In this document: positions 11,533 to 23,093 of the stretch, in pieces
How positions within the stretch are numbered: the first letter of the stretch is position 1
How the letters are laid out: every line of letters begins with the position of its first letter
NCBI GenBank assembly: GCA_038025085.1
Contig: CM076139.1
Location: 21,159,307-21,223,306, forward strand
Length of the DNA: 64,000 nt
Reading direction: 5' to 3'
Source of the DNA: Tetragonia tetragonoides
Taxonomy: Eukaryota; Streptophyta; Magnoliopsida; Caryophyllales; Aizoaceae
Made by a program: the position numbers and the translations under genes
The notes under the pieces: model-generated
Database searches by the model: none
What the model was told of the DNA's origin: nothing
What the model saw: the letters and a program-made list of their open reading frames with translations, nothing else

Positions 11533-13392
11533 GCTGTCACGCGGTCACCGCGCCACCGTCGAGCCACCAGGCAGTCGCTAGGGTGGTCGCCGGCGATGGC
11601 CGGCGTCGACCGTCCCTCCCTCTCTCCCTTTCTTTTTCTTTTTCTTTTTCTTCTTCTCTCTTTCGCACTCTATTTCACTCTTTCTCTCTCCTCTCGCCGT
11701 AGCACCGGCGACACCCTCACAGGAGCACCAGCGACACCCTCACCGGCCCAGGGTGGTCATGGGCCCCATGCATGGGTGACCGTGGCCTAGACTTGGTTCT
11801 TAAGTTAGGGTTTCGGTTTTTATTTTCGTAATTATTTACTTTCGTTTTCCGCAGATTTAATTTTAATGTTTAAATTATTCTGCACTCAATCGGAATCGGA
11901 ATTCGGATTTTCAAAAGTCTAGATTGATAGAAATAAATCAAGGATTTAATACAAATATCAGATTAATATTTCGTTACTGTTTGGATTTTCGTATTTAAAA
12001 AATACTGATTCGGTAATTATTTTGAATTAGGACCTAATGAGCAAGCGTGATTGTCTTTGGTTTTTGGAGCATAGCTACTATTGGGAAGCGTTTTAGTGGT
12101 AAGCGCACATGCCTACCTTCTTCCAAATCCCTATCAAAACTATTTTGATGTGTTTTGTGCTAATTCGAAAATTGTTTGTGAATTTAATATGCAAAGCATG
12201 ATTAAATTATATCGTCGTTATTATGAAGTTTATTAAGCATGTTTACTGTTGTAATTATGAAATATAATGAGGATGTCGATATTATCATGTTTTGAGAATT
12301 AATTAGTTCATATGTTGGTTATTGGACAATTGTTGAATGATGGATTATTAATATTACTATATTATTTAATACTTGCTAATTGTATGGGTATTATTGAGTG
12401 CTAGTGAGCACCTATATATTTATCGTTGGATGTATTTGGATGATTTGTGATTTTTGGATATCATATTACTCTGTCGAAGTGTTGCCGAAATTGTGCTAGA
12501 CATTGCATGTCATCTTTATTGAGTTATTGTTATTGAATTAAAGCATGTTTAATTCTCATCGTATTGAATTATCATTATCGTCGTTATTTATTATTCATTG
12601 TCAAGAGCATGAAATGAATTAGTAAGTCGCGGTCTCCTAGTACCACCAAGTCAACCAATGCAAATTGTGTGAATTGAATTAAATGAGAGTAAGACTCCTA
12701 ATGGATCCCTAAGAGTAGTCGAGCAATCGGGATTACACATAATGGTGTAGTTCAGGGATGCGTGATTTCCTAGTTACTTTATGGACACCTCATTGTGTGT
12801 CTGGGACGGATCATTCCCCATTTATTAAGTCCTCTAGACTCACTTATTATATTAGAGGTAGTGTGCACACTAGAGTCATTAAGTCCATGGCATGATTGTA
12901 TATTTCGATGAACACTATGGGTAATCGCTATTCTATTCGCTCTCTTACACTCTCTATTCAAAACGGATTGCCTATGTCGTATTTCGTGTGATCACTATAT
13001 AAGAATTTCATTTAAATGAATGTCGTTATGCGTATGCTTGATTATATGCTTATGTGCGTATGCAAATGAATTTCAATGATTCTTCTATAACCTCAGGTAA
13101 GGTTTGCGAAATATTTTTGCTGGGTACGGATGACGTTTATTCAGTTTATCTGATTTTTGTTTCTCTTTTGTTTCTTTTCTTTTCTTCTGTATTTTGTTTC
13201 CGTCACGGAAACCAAAGTGCAGGTTTAGTAGAGTGAGGATGTACAGCTTGGAAGCTAGAGTTGGCATCAGTTTTTAGACTCTCTTTGTTTCAGTTAGATG
13301 TTGGGATTTTGGTTTGTGCCCTTTGAAGGCAAAGTTATAATAATTGGATTAATGGACTTAAGTTCACTATTTTAGATAGCTTTGATACCAGT
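10955..13392 (+). mobile_element. Probable solo LTR of a gypsy (Tekay/Del-like) element
   Basis: Begins TGTGATACCCCCAATATTTT (10955), an opening typical of plant chromovirus LTRs. It continues through a CT-rich, GC-richer segment with Pro/Arg-like words (11,310-11,790), then a long non-coding leader-like part with TCACGGAAACC near the end. No gag-pol follows. The right border is uncertain because a Cassandra LTR abuts at 13393, and no matching TSD was found. (CT)n tracts at 11,440-11,530 and 11,615-11,690 generate spurious Ser/Leu open frames. Confidence 0.4.
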
Positions 13393-13720
13393 TGTAACAC
13401 CCCGGCTCAACTGGGCCGCCGGTGCCACCAAAAACTGCTTCCATGGGTGAGAATTGACCCCATAAACCACCATAAGCCTTTCCAGCATGCTTTGTCCTCA
13501 CTCGCATACCCCTGAGAAACATCCCATGAGATCACCCAACCTAGTATTACTCCCAGCCAAGCACGCTTAACTGTGGAGTTTCTTAGGTTTGAGCTCCCTG
13601 AAAAGGAGATGCATCTTGGTGGTATGACTCAATGAGTCTTGATTAATCGTCAACCACCACAAGCTACCATAACAGAAAAGTGATCACCGTTGATCAGTAC
13701 AGAAGTGATCTTGACGGTTT
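13393..13720 (-). mobile_element. Cassandra (TRIM) LTR carrying a 5S rRNA-like sequence
   Basis: On the minus strand from about 13627 to 13510 the sequence follows 5S rRNA: CATACCACCAAGATGCATC, then AACTCCACAGTTAAGCGTGC (5S A-box region), then GGGAGTAATACTAGGTTGGG and GTGATCTCATGGGA (C-box region). The strand ends GGGGTGTTACA at 13393. Cassandra elements are short LTR elements with no genes whose LTRs keep the 5S internal Pol III promoter. The 5' border (about 13720) is not sharply defined and no partner LTR is seen, so it may be solo. Confidence 0.8.
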
Positions 13721-14071
13721 AAAATATATATTTACTAAAGTCATTTATAATCAATTTTAAACAACCAAAACTTAATTAAAATTCTTTTTATTTTCTTACA
13801 ACACAATATTTAATTAATTTAAAAATTAATAAACCAAGGACTTGCGTGTTTTTATTTTTCTGCTTGATTGAGTTCCGCTATTGGCAAAACATAAAAATTA
13901 TACATATACTGTAATCCATTAATTCTTCCCCTAATTCCTTCTCTAGCCATTGCATCTCCATTGATGATATTTAGCTTTGTTGCTATATTTTCTCTCATCC
14001 ATCTCCATCTCCACAATTTCAAAAATTCAATCTATATTATTGGGAGTTTTTGGAATGGAGAGAGAGAGGAG
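13721..14071. other. Spacer left of the tandem retroelement
   Basis: AT-rich and non-coding, ending in a short GA-rich run immediately before the first LTR. Nothing else seen. Confidence 0.3.
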
Positions 14072-15592
14072 TGATGAGTGCGTCAATTGAGCTATTATTC
14101 ATGTGATAATCGCACTCATTTGATTGGTTTCATGATAATTATATCATTTCATTGTGAGATTTTATGTTTATTTTGATAAAGATGACTATTTGGGGTATGT
14201 TTGTGTTTTAATGTGTTTTTAGGACATTTTGAGACCTCATTGCTTCGTAGAGATTTTGGAGATGATTTGGAGTTGCAATTGTTAAGAAGAAGTTGAGGAA
14301 AATGCCTTAGAGAAAGCCAAGCAAGAAGAGAAGTGCAAAAATGAAGTTCTAGGCAAAGTTGCCCTTGCACGACCATGCAAGTTCAAAGGCTAAACCTTGC
14401 ACGACCATGCAAGTTCAAAGGCTAAACCTTGCATGACCATGCAAGTTCAAAGACTAAACCTTGCATGGCCATGCAAGTAAGTCAGTGAGCTCAAGAAGGG
14501 TTGCACGACCATGCAACTTTCCTTCATATTTTCCACACGACCATGCAACCTACCGGAAATCGAGATTTCAAGTCGTGACCTTTGCCATTCCTTTGGCTTT
14601 TCACTTGGATCCGACAAGATACATTTTGGGGGTTATAAAAAGGGAGAGAACTCATCTCTTTTATATCATCTCTCATCACCGCATATCTCTCTCATAGTTT
14701 AAAACACTTTTATGCTTTCATAGATTAGAATCAAATACTAGTTTATCTTTGCATTTTGGAGATTGAAGTCATCATTTCAAACTTTGTTCATGTTCTTGGT
14801 TATTATCCAATGAACCACTTTTGGGTATTTATAATCCCTATTTTCTCTTTCCCATCTCTTTACTTCTTTTAGATTAATTTTATTTTAGTTTATGATTGTT
14901 CTTGATATTATTGTTGAATTCTAGCATAATCATGTTTAATTTTGTTTCTTTGTTGCTTTTGAATATCATGAGTAGCTAATTCCCCTTTATCTAGGATTGA
15001 TGTAGCTTGATTAAATTGCTTGATGTTTAATTAGATAATTGGAAACTAGCATGTCGTTAGAGTGTTTCACAATGATTGATTGTTTGTTTATTTTATAGGA
15101 TTGGTGATTAATTTAAATTCGAGAGAAGAATCTTAATCACCCGAACTCAATCATTTATCAATTTTACCTAACCACGAGAGTAGGTTAGAATTACTTGGGG
15201 ATTCTTGGATAGAATTATGTTCTTCATGTTCTTGATATTTGCTTGACTCCATGAGAATAGGTATTCGAGTTTTATATTAAGTTTCGCCATTAATTCTTCG
15301 AGAGAAGGTTTTAGGTTCTTTGTCCGTCCTTGCAACGTTGGACATGACGTGCTAGTTGAAGTTTATTTATCCGCATCAAGTAGTTTAATTGAGTGAAATC
15401 AACCCTAGGTTCTTTAGTCTTGCTATTTTCAAATTATCATTATTGATTAAGTTATTTGCTAAAATCACCAAAAATCCGCTTGTAATTTCTTAGCTTGTTA
15501 AAGTTAAGAAACCTTACTACTTGGAATCGAAAGCTCCCTGTGGATATGATATTTTATTACGACGATATAACCGTGCATTTGCGGACCTATCA
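14072..15592 (+). mobile_element. LTR 1 of tandem non-autonomous LTR retroelement
   Basis: Starts TGATGAGTGCGTCAATTGAG and ends GCGGACCTATCA, directly followed by a primer binding site. 1,521 bp, homologous along its length to LTR 2 (18841-20282) and LTR 3 (23094-24547). Contains a TATA-like GGTTATAAAAAGGG at about 14631 and an expanded TTGCACGACCATGCAA repeat block. No matching target duplication is seen with the right end of the array. Confidence 0.85.
14364..14535 (+). repeat. 32-bp tandem repeat built on an imperfect palindrome
   Basis: Three tandem 32-bp units (14364-14395, 14396-14427, 14428-14459) each hold CTTGCACGACCATGCAAG or a TTGCATGACCATGCAA variant. Partial copies follow at 14460, near 14503 and near 14540. 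The same near-palindrome occurs in fewer copies in LTR 2 (about 19137-19260) and LTR 3 (about 23388-23510). Confidence 0.85.
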
Positions 15593-15690
15593 AGTTTTGG
15601 TGTCGTTGCCGGGGAGCTTGGCATATTCCAATATTAGGAGTTTCTTGACTTGACTAGACTAAGCACTTATGTCTTACTTGATTTGATTTC

Positions 15691-16625
15691 TTGATGTCTT
15701 CTTGGCATCATGTGGAATATGATGATTATAATTCGAGTTCATTTGATTATACTTGTGATAACTATGTGAATGCGAATGAATGTGATATTCCCATTGACTC
15801 ATATGATTGGAATGAATATGTTGGTTATAATTCTAATGAATGTCAATTTGATCACCTCTACCAAGGTGACCAATATGATCCTTATTTCCATGGCAATAAT
15901 TTTGATAATTTGTGTTATATCCTCATTATTTCTATGGAGATGACCAAACTCCAATGTCCCCTCATCCACCCAAGTCAAATTTGGAAACCCTTTTGCAGCA
16001 ATCCATTGTGGGACAAAAAGAATTACTAACGCAATTGTGCTCAAAAGTTGATTCACTTTGCTCCCACTTGCCAATAATAGAGACTCAAATTAATTCCATG
16101 GATAATTTGTGTTTATCTAAACATGGCATTGAGCATGAGATTGTTGATGAGTTGGTTGAGAATGAGTTTGACGATCTTGATGAGCATCATGATTCACTTC
16201 CCCCCGAATCCATAAGCATGCCAATTTCTATAATTGTGCATCCTCATATTAATCCCCTTCTCGATAACTTGCTTGGATATGCATATTTGAAACCCAATGA
16301 TGTACTAGAGATTCATGATTCTTGTATGCACCGGATTTATGAGGATATCATAGGTGACAAGTCTAATGGGATTTATAGGGAGAGTTACAAGTTTAGTGTG
16401 ATGGAAGACTCATCTTGTCATTTTGACTTTTTGAGGGCATTTGACAAGTTTAAGAGGTCGTTGACTATTTATTATTTCTTTGTAATAATGATCTCTAACT
16501 TGTGTTATTTTGAGATGTTTGCAAGTGCCTTTGACAAATTGTTACGGGCATTAGCTTGCTATGATCAATTCAAGGAGAGAATAATGAATGGAAATAAACT
16601 GAGCACCACCACTAGACCAATATGA
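15691..16625 (+). pseudogene. Gag-like ORF of the non-autonomous element, frameshifted (copy 1)
   Basis: 15691 opens an Asn/Tyr/Asp-rich frame (starting SSWHHVEYDDYN) that shifts near 15,910 into a second frame running to 16625. The second part holds SNLETLLQQSIVGQKELLTQ and LCSKVDSLCSHLPIIETQIN, heptad-rich and probably coiled coil, then an acidic stretch (VDELVENEFDDLDEHH). It ends in a hydrophobic FVIMISNLCYFEMF segment. No zinc knuckle. The closest general resemblance is the C-terminal part of Athila/Tat-type gag-like proteins in large retrotransposon derivatives. Function in packaging is an inference. It lies 99 bp downstream of the LTR. Confidence 0.5.
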
Positions 16626-17384
16626 TTTGATGCACTCTTTGTGATGCAAGCCAAAATGTGTATGTAAGCGTAATGGTTTTGAGCAATAACTAATTGACAC
16701 ATGAGCCAACAACACTTTTCCGATCCCTTCTTCCTGTTCAGCGGGGTTCTGTGAGTTTTCTCTCCTCCATTCCCTTCTCTACATTATTGTCTTTTCTCAC
16801 ATTGGGGACAATATTCATTTCAAGCTTGGGGGAGGTGATTTTGATGGTGTTTTGTCAAATGTGAATTGCATATAGTTTTTTTTTTTTTGCATTGCATTTT
16901 TAGATTAGTTTTTCATATATTGTTTTATTTTGTTTCTTTCTTTTATTTTTGTTTGTTTTGCATATAGTTTAGGTTTTAATTTCGCATGCATAAATTAAAA
17001 AACAAATCCAAAAAAAACATAGAAAAAAGAAAAATCCAAAAAAATGTGTGAGATGTGATCCTTCGATGATGATTCTTGTTTTATTGTGAAAATTGAGAGG
17101 TTTGACATTTGTTCTTGTGGCAATATGGTTGACCGTAAGTTTTACATAGCATGATTGTTGTCGCGATTCATGGTTTGTGGCATGTATGATGATGACTCTT
17201 GAATGTTGTACAGTTGAGTTGGATAGACCAAATTGACCAGTGAGTTTTGAGCTTTAAAGATCGTGCATCACTACGGTCTATTGTGTTTTTCATGTGTGAA
17301 AGTCTCTCTTAGTCATTGGTTTCTAGAACTCACCTTGGGGAGAGGCTTCCCAACCTCTCCGGAGAGAATTCATTTCTCTTTTCT

Positions 17385-17804
17385 TTTTTTGGTAAAAGTC
17401 AGTATGATCTATTACCACTCAGAATGGAATTACTACAACCAAATGGAAGGAATCAGATAAAAAAGACCAGCCACCTTCTAGGAAGGGTGCCTATTCCGAA
17501 ACTTCCCAAGCCTCAGAAAATAAACTAGCTACAAAAATTCTTTTAATTACATTATCCCTTCCATATACTGCTTATCTCTCCTAGACATCTTCTCTAGCAC
17601 TGGAAAACTAAGTCTTGTTTTCATCTCACATTTGATCATGTTGTTGACAACCTCAGGGGGTCCCTTCTTGTCTTGAAATATTCTTTGGTTCCTTTCAATC
17701 CATGTGTGGTATGTAATAGACGCAAGACACCCTGCAACCACTCTTTTCTGACCTTTGCACATATTTCTTTTATTGTCTAGCCACTGGCACCATTTGTTCC
17801 CATC
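17385..17804 (-). mobile_element. 5'-truncated L1 LINE insertion with 17-bp TSD
   Basis: Absent from the matching position in copy 2 (near 22,100). Flanked by the perfect duplication ATTCATTTCTCTTTTCT (17368-17384 and 17805-17821). The tail is a T-run at 17384-17390, so it reads leftward. The minus frame 17843-17547 ends ASITYHTWIERNQRIFQDKK, the conserved C-terminus that follows zf-RVT in plant L1 ORF2. 420 bp; an unusually clean example of target-primed insertion. Confidence 0.92.
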
Positions 17805-18840
17805 ATTCATTTCTCTTTTCTCTATTGAGTCCGCACTTGACATTGATTGAACGAGTATGATTGAGACATTCTTTAAATTTTTAGCTCACTTAACCAAATA
17901 AACCTATCCTTGGCAGTTTATCCCCTTGTGAACAACTTTGAGCTTTGCCTATTCTTTGCTTTCTCCCGCATTACAAGCCTTTTGACCGGAAAAACCATGT
18001 TTACCCTTTCGTCATGAGACTTGTGGAATAGGGATATGCTTTGGAGTTTATGCTACATTTCACAATTTGTAACTCGGTGGTTTGTGTAAGCTCTTGAAAA
18101 ACTGGTTGAAATTTAAAGTTTGGTTCCGGGAAAAGAAAAAAAAAAAAACAGAAAAAGTCCAAAAAAAAAGGAAAATAATGAAATGAAAAAAAATAAGAGA
18201 GAGAACAAGGTTGAACTCTTGAAAGTTGTGCTTGAATGAGGAGTATTTCAATAGAGTTTGGTGATATTGGTTAGATGTTGATTTTTGTTAGTCGGAGTTC
18301 CGGATTATTTACATTCATGCATGGGGTGAATTAATAATTTTTGCTCAACTAGTTTCATGACGTCCTTAGCCAATTATCCGAATGAATGTGTCCTACCCTT
18401 CACCTGAAGCCTACATTACAACCTTGGAAGTCCTCTTGACTCGTTTATATTGTCCTTAGCGGAGGAGATGTGAGACGATTGGTGAGCATATGGTAAACCA
18501 TGACTTTTGAGATGAGTATTGAGAGAAACCAACTTTGATTGTCAATTTTAAACACTTGAGTGTGAGTGTCCACTTACCTAAAGTGAGGGTTTTCTACTTT
18601 GCTATGCTACATTCGAGTGGGTCTTAAGGTAAGATGGGATGTTTTGGATCGCTATTACATGATGTGCTATAATTCCAGCGGCTATGTCACTATTGTTCTT
18701 GACTTCTGTTAATTCTTTTGGCATTGATGTTGCTTTTGAAACTTGGTTTGAGAACGTGATCTCTTGTCCTTTGTTCCCCGTCTCCTTTGTCTTGACGTGT
18801 TTTGCTTGGGGACAAGCAAAGAATTAAGCTTGGGGGAGTT

Positions 18841-20282
18841 TAATGAGTGCATAAATTGAGCTATTATTCATGTGATAATCGCACTCATTTGATTGGTTTC
18901 ATGATAATTTATATCATTTCTTTGTTAGATTTTATGTTTATTTTGATAAAGATGACTGTTTGGGGTTTGTTTGTGTTTTAATGTGTGTTTAGGACATTTT
19001 TAGTCCCTGTTGCTTGGTAGATATTTTGGAGATGATTTGGAGTTGCAATTGTTAAAGAAGAAGTCGAGGAAAATGCCATAGAGAAAGCCAAGCAAGAAGA
19101 GAAGTACAAAAATTAAGTTCTAGACAAAGTTGCCCTTGCACGATCATGCAAGTTTGAGGGCAAAACCTTGTATGACCATGCAAGTAAGTCAGTGAGCCCA
19201 AGAAGGGTTGCACGACCATGAAACTTTCCTTCATATTTTCCGCACGACTATGCAACCTGCCGGAAATCGAGATTTCAAGTCGTGACCTTTGCCATTCCTT
19301 TGGCTTTTTACTTGAATCCGACTAGAGACATATTGGGGAGGGAGAGAACTCATCTCTTTCATATCATCTCTCATCACCCCATATCTCTCTCATAGTTTAG
19401 AAACACTTTTATGCTTTCATAGATTAGAATAAAATACTAGTTTGTCTTTGAATTTTGGAGATTGAAGTCATCATTTCAAGCTTTATACATGTTCTTGGTT
19501 ATTACCCATTGAAGCACTTTTGGGTATTTCTAATCTCTACTTTCTCTTTCCCATCTCTCTACTTCTTTTAGATTAATTTCATTTTAGTTTATGATTGTTT
19601 CTTGATATTATTGTTGAATTCTAGCATAATCATGTATAATTTGATTTCTTTGTTGCTTTTGAATATCATGAGTAGCTAAATCCCCTTTATCTAGGGTTGA
19701 TGTAGCTTGATTAAAATGCTTGATATTTAATTAGATAATTGGAAACTAACATGTCGTTAGAGTGTTGCACAATGATTGTTTGTTTATTTATTGTTTATGA
19801 TTGGTGATTAATTTAAATTCCAGAGAAGAATCTTAATCGCCCGAACTCAATCTTTCATCAAGTTTGCCTAACCACGAGAGTAGGTTAGAATTACTTGGGG
19901 CTTCTTGGATAGAATTATGTTCTTGATATTTTCTTGACTCCATGAGAATAGGTAGGCGAGTTTTATATTGAGTTTCGCCTTTAATTCTTCGAGATAAGGT
20001 TTTAGGTTCTTTGTCCGTCCTTGCAACATTCGACTTGACATGCTAGTTGAAGTTTATTTATCTTCATCAAGTAGTTTAATTGAGTGAAATCAACCATAGG
20101 TTCTTTAGTCTTGCTATTTTCACATTATCATTATTGATTAAGTTATTTGCTAAATCACCCAAAATCCGCTTGTAATTGCTTAGCTTGTTAGATTTAAGAA
20201 ACCTTACTACTCGGAATCGAAAGCTCCCTGTGGATACGATATTTTAATACGACGATATACCCGTGCACTTGCGGGCCTATCA
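18841..20282 (+). mobile_element. LTR 2, shared by both internal regions
   Basis: Starts TAATGAGTGCATAAATTGAG (TG mutated to TA) straight after a polypurine tract and ends GCGGGCCTATCA straight before a primer binding site. It therefore serves as the 3' LTR of copy 1 and the 5' LTR of copy 2. It has lost most of the 32-bp repeat block seen in LTR 1. Confidence 0.85.
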
Positions 20283-23093
20283 AGTTTTTGGCGCCGTTGC
20301 CGGGGAGCTTGGCATATTCCAATATTAGGAGTTTCTTGAATTGACTAGACTAAGCACTTATGTCTTACTTTGTTTGATTTCTTGATGTCTTCTTGGCATT
20401 ATGGGGGATATGATGATTATAATTCGAGTTCATATGATTATACTTGTGATGACTATATGAATGCGAATGAATGTGATATGCCCAATGCCTCATATGATTG
20501 AAATGGATTTGTTGGTTGTAATTCTAATGAATGTCAATTTGATCACCTCTACTGAGGTGACCAATATGATCCTTACATCCATGGAAATAATTTTGATATT
20601 TGTGTTATCCAAATTATTTCTATGGAGATAACCAAACTCCAATGCCCCCTCACCCACCCAAGTCAAATTTGGAAACCCTTTTGCAGCAATTCATTGTGGA
20701 ACAAAAAGAATTACTAGCGCAATTGTGCTCGAAAGTTGATTCAATTTGCTCCCACTTGCCAATAATAGAGACTCAAATTAATTTCATGGATAATTTGTGC
20801 TTATCTAAACATTGCATTGAGCATGAGATTTTTGATGAGTTGGTTGAGAATGAGTTTGTCGATCTTGATGAGCCTCATGATTCACTTCCCCCCGAATCCA
20901 TGAACATGCCAATTTCTATAAGTGTGCATCCTCATATTAATCTCCCTCTCGATAACTCACTTGGATATGCTTATGTGAAACCAAATGATGTATTAGAGAT
21001 TCCTGATTCTTGTATGCACCGGGTTTATGATCATATCATAGGTGAATCGTCTAACAGAATTCATGGGGAAAATGATCATGAGTTTAGTAGGTGGGAAGCT
21101 TCATCTTGCCATTTTGACTTTACAAGGGCATTTGACAAGTTCAAGAGGTCGTTGACTATTTTTTGTTTCTTTGTGATAATGATCTCTAACTTGTGTTCTT
21201 TTGAGATGTTTGCAAGTGCCTTTGACAAAATGCTTCGGGCATTAGCTTGTTATGATCAATTCAAGGATAGGATGATAAATGAAATAAAATAAGAAGAGCA
21301 CCACTACTAGACCGATATGATTTGATGCACTCTTTGTGATGCAAGTCAAAATGGGCATGTGAGTGTGATGATTGTGAGCAATAACTAGTTAACATATCAG
21401 CCACCAATACTTTTCCACTCCTCCCCCACCAAGAAGTGGGGCTCCGTGAGTTCCTCTCCTCCCTTCCTCTCTATATTGTTGTCTTTTCTCACATTGGGGA
21501 TAATATTCGTTTTAAACTTGAGGGAGGTAATTTTGATCATGTTTTGTGAAATGTGAATTGCATTGCATATAGTTTTTTTGTTTGTTTGTTTTTTTTGTTT
21601 TTTTTTGTTTTTGTTTTTTTTTTTTTTTTGCATTTTTAGATTAGTTTTTCATTTTTTTTTTTTTTCTTTCTTTTATTTTCGTTTGTTTTGCATATAGTTT
21701 AGGTTTTAATTTCGCATGCATAAAAAAAAACATTTCAAAAAATAGAAAAAAGAAATATCCAAAAAAAAAAAATGTGTGAGATGTGATCATTTGATGATGA
21801 TTCTTGTTTTATTGTGAAAATCGAGAGGATTGACTCTTGTTGTCTTGTAGAAATGTGATTGAGCCTAAGTTTTACATAGCATGATTGTTGTTGTGATTCA
21901 TGGTTTGTGGCATGTATGATGATGACTCTCGAATGTAGTTGAGTTGGATAGACAAAATTGACCCGTGAGTTTTGAGCCTTGAAGACCGCGCATCACTATG
22001 GTCTATTTTGTCTTTGATGTGTGAAACTCTCTCTTAGTCATTGGTTGGGAGAGGCTTCTCAACTCTCCGAAGAGAATTCATTTCTCTTTTCTCCGTCGAG
22101 TTCGCACTTAATATTGATTGAACGGGTATGATTGAGGCATTCTTTGAATATTTAGCTAATAGCCAAATAAGCCTACCTTGGCAATTTATCCCTTGTAAAC
22201 AACTTTGAGCTTTGCCTATTCTTTGCTTTCACCCGCATTACAAGCCTTTTGACCGAAAAAACCATGTTTGACCATTTTGTCATGAGACTTGTGGAGCATG
22301 GATTGATCTTACATTTCCAATGTGTAACTCCGTCATTTGTGTAAGCTCTAGAAAGAATGGTTGAAATTCAAAGTTTGGTTCTTATCAAAAAAAAAAACAA
22401 AAAACAATGTTCTCAAAAAAAGAAAAAAAAGGAAAAAAATGAATAAAAGGTTGAATTCTTGAAAGTTGTGCTTGAATGAAGATTATTTCAAAAGAGTTTG
22501 GTGATATTGGTTAGATGTTGCTTTTTGTTAGTCGGAGTTCCGTGTTGTTTACCTTATGGCCATGAGGTGAATTAATGATTTTTGCTCCACTAGTTTCATG
22601 AAATCCTTATCCAATTATCCGAATTAACTTGTCCTACCCTTCACCATAAGCCTACGTTACAACCTTTGATAGTCCTCTTGACTCGTTTATAACAATTGTC
22701 CTTAGCGGAGGAGATGTGGGACGATAGGTGAGCATATGGTAAACCATGACCTTTGAGATGAGTATTGAGAGAAACCCACTTTGATTGTCAACTTTAAACA
22801 CTTGAGTATGAGTATTCACTTACCTAAAGTGAGGGTCTATCTACTTTGCTACACTACATTCGAGAGTGGGTCTTGTGGTAAAATTTTGTTGTTTTGGATC
22901 GCGATTACATGATGTGCTATGTGAATTCGAACGGCTATGTCACTATTGATCTTGACTTGAGTTGATTCTTTTGGACTTGATGTTGCTTTTGAAACTTGGT
23001 TTGAGAAGGTGATCTCTTGTCCTTTGTTCCCCGTTTCATTTGTCTTGACGTGTTTTGCTTGGGGACAAGCAAAGACTTAAGCTTGGGGGAGTT
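20283..23093 (+). mobile_element. Internal region of tandem element, copy 2
   Basis: The primer binding site TGGCGCCGTTGCCGGGGA (20289-20306) is fully complementary to the tRNA-Asp 3' end. It is followed by the gag-like frame, AT-rich sequence with long T and A runs (21,570-21,770, 22,385-22,440), then the polypurine tract AAGCTTGGGGGAG and LTR 3. 2,811 bp; no pol genes. Confidence 0.85.
20600..21292 (+). CDS. Gag-like ORF of the non-autonomous element (copy 2, 230 aa)
   Basis: Continuous frame from ATG 20600 to the TAA at 21290-21292, homologous to 15912-16625 of copy 1. It contains SNLETLLQQFIVEQKELLAQ (coiled-coil-like), an acidic block, and a hydrophobic FVIMISNLCSFEMFASAFDK segment near the C-terminus. 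The N-terminal part homologous to 15691-15905 is present upstream (20,400-20,600) but broken by stops, so this ATG is probably internal. Conservation of the same frame in both copies suggests a protein was once made. No zinc finger or protease. Product unknown. Confidence 0.4.
   Translation: MCYPNYFYGDNQTPMPPHPPKSNLETLLQQFIVEQKELLAQLCSKVDSICSHLPIIETQINFMDNLCLSKHCIEHEIFDELVENEFVDLDEPHDSLPPESMNMPISISVHPHINLPLDNSLGYAYVKPNDVLEIPDSCMHRVYDHIIGESSNRIHGENDHEFSRWEASSCHFDFTRAFDKFKRSLTIFCFFVIMISNLCSFEMFASAFDKMLRALACYDQFKDRMINEIK

Larger units (their letters stand above)
15593..18840 (+). mobile_element. Internal region of tandem element, copy 1
   Basis: The primer binding site TGGTGTCGTTGCCGGGGA (15598-15615) is the complement of the tRNA-Asp 3' end with one mismatch. 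It is followed by a gag-like frame (15691-16625) and about 2 kb of AT-rich non-coding sequence. A polypurine tract (AAGCTTGGGGGAG, 18826-18838) abuts LTR 2. No protease, RT, RNase H or integrase is present. With the LINE insertion and its TSD removed it is the same length as copy 2 (2,811 bp). Confidence 0.85.

Noticed and set aside
11409..11790. Ser/Leu-rich and Pro/Ala-rich open frames
   Set aside because: Generated by (CT)n and CT-rich simple sequence inside a probable LTR leader; no conserved domain.
13510..13630. A genuine 5S rRNA gene
   Set aside because: Similarity is interrupted and diverged and sits within a short LTR that ends GGGGTGTTACA, as in Cassandra; no tandem 5S array or T-run terminator pattern.
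14364..14555. CRISPR-like regularly spaced dyad repeats
   Set aside because: The spacers are identical to each other (a simple 32-bp tandem repeat) in a plant LTR, and there are no cas genes.
15598..15615. tRNA-Asp gene fragment
   Set aside because: Only the 18-nt complement of the tRNA 3' end is present right after an LTR; it is a primer binding site.
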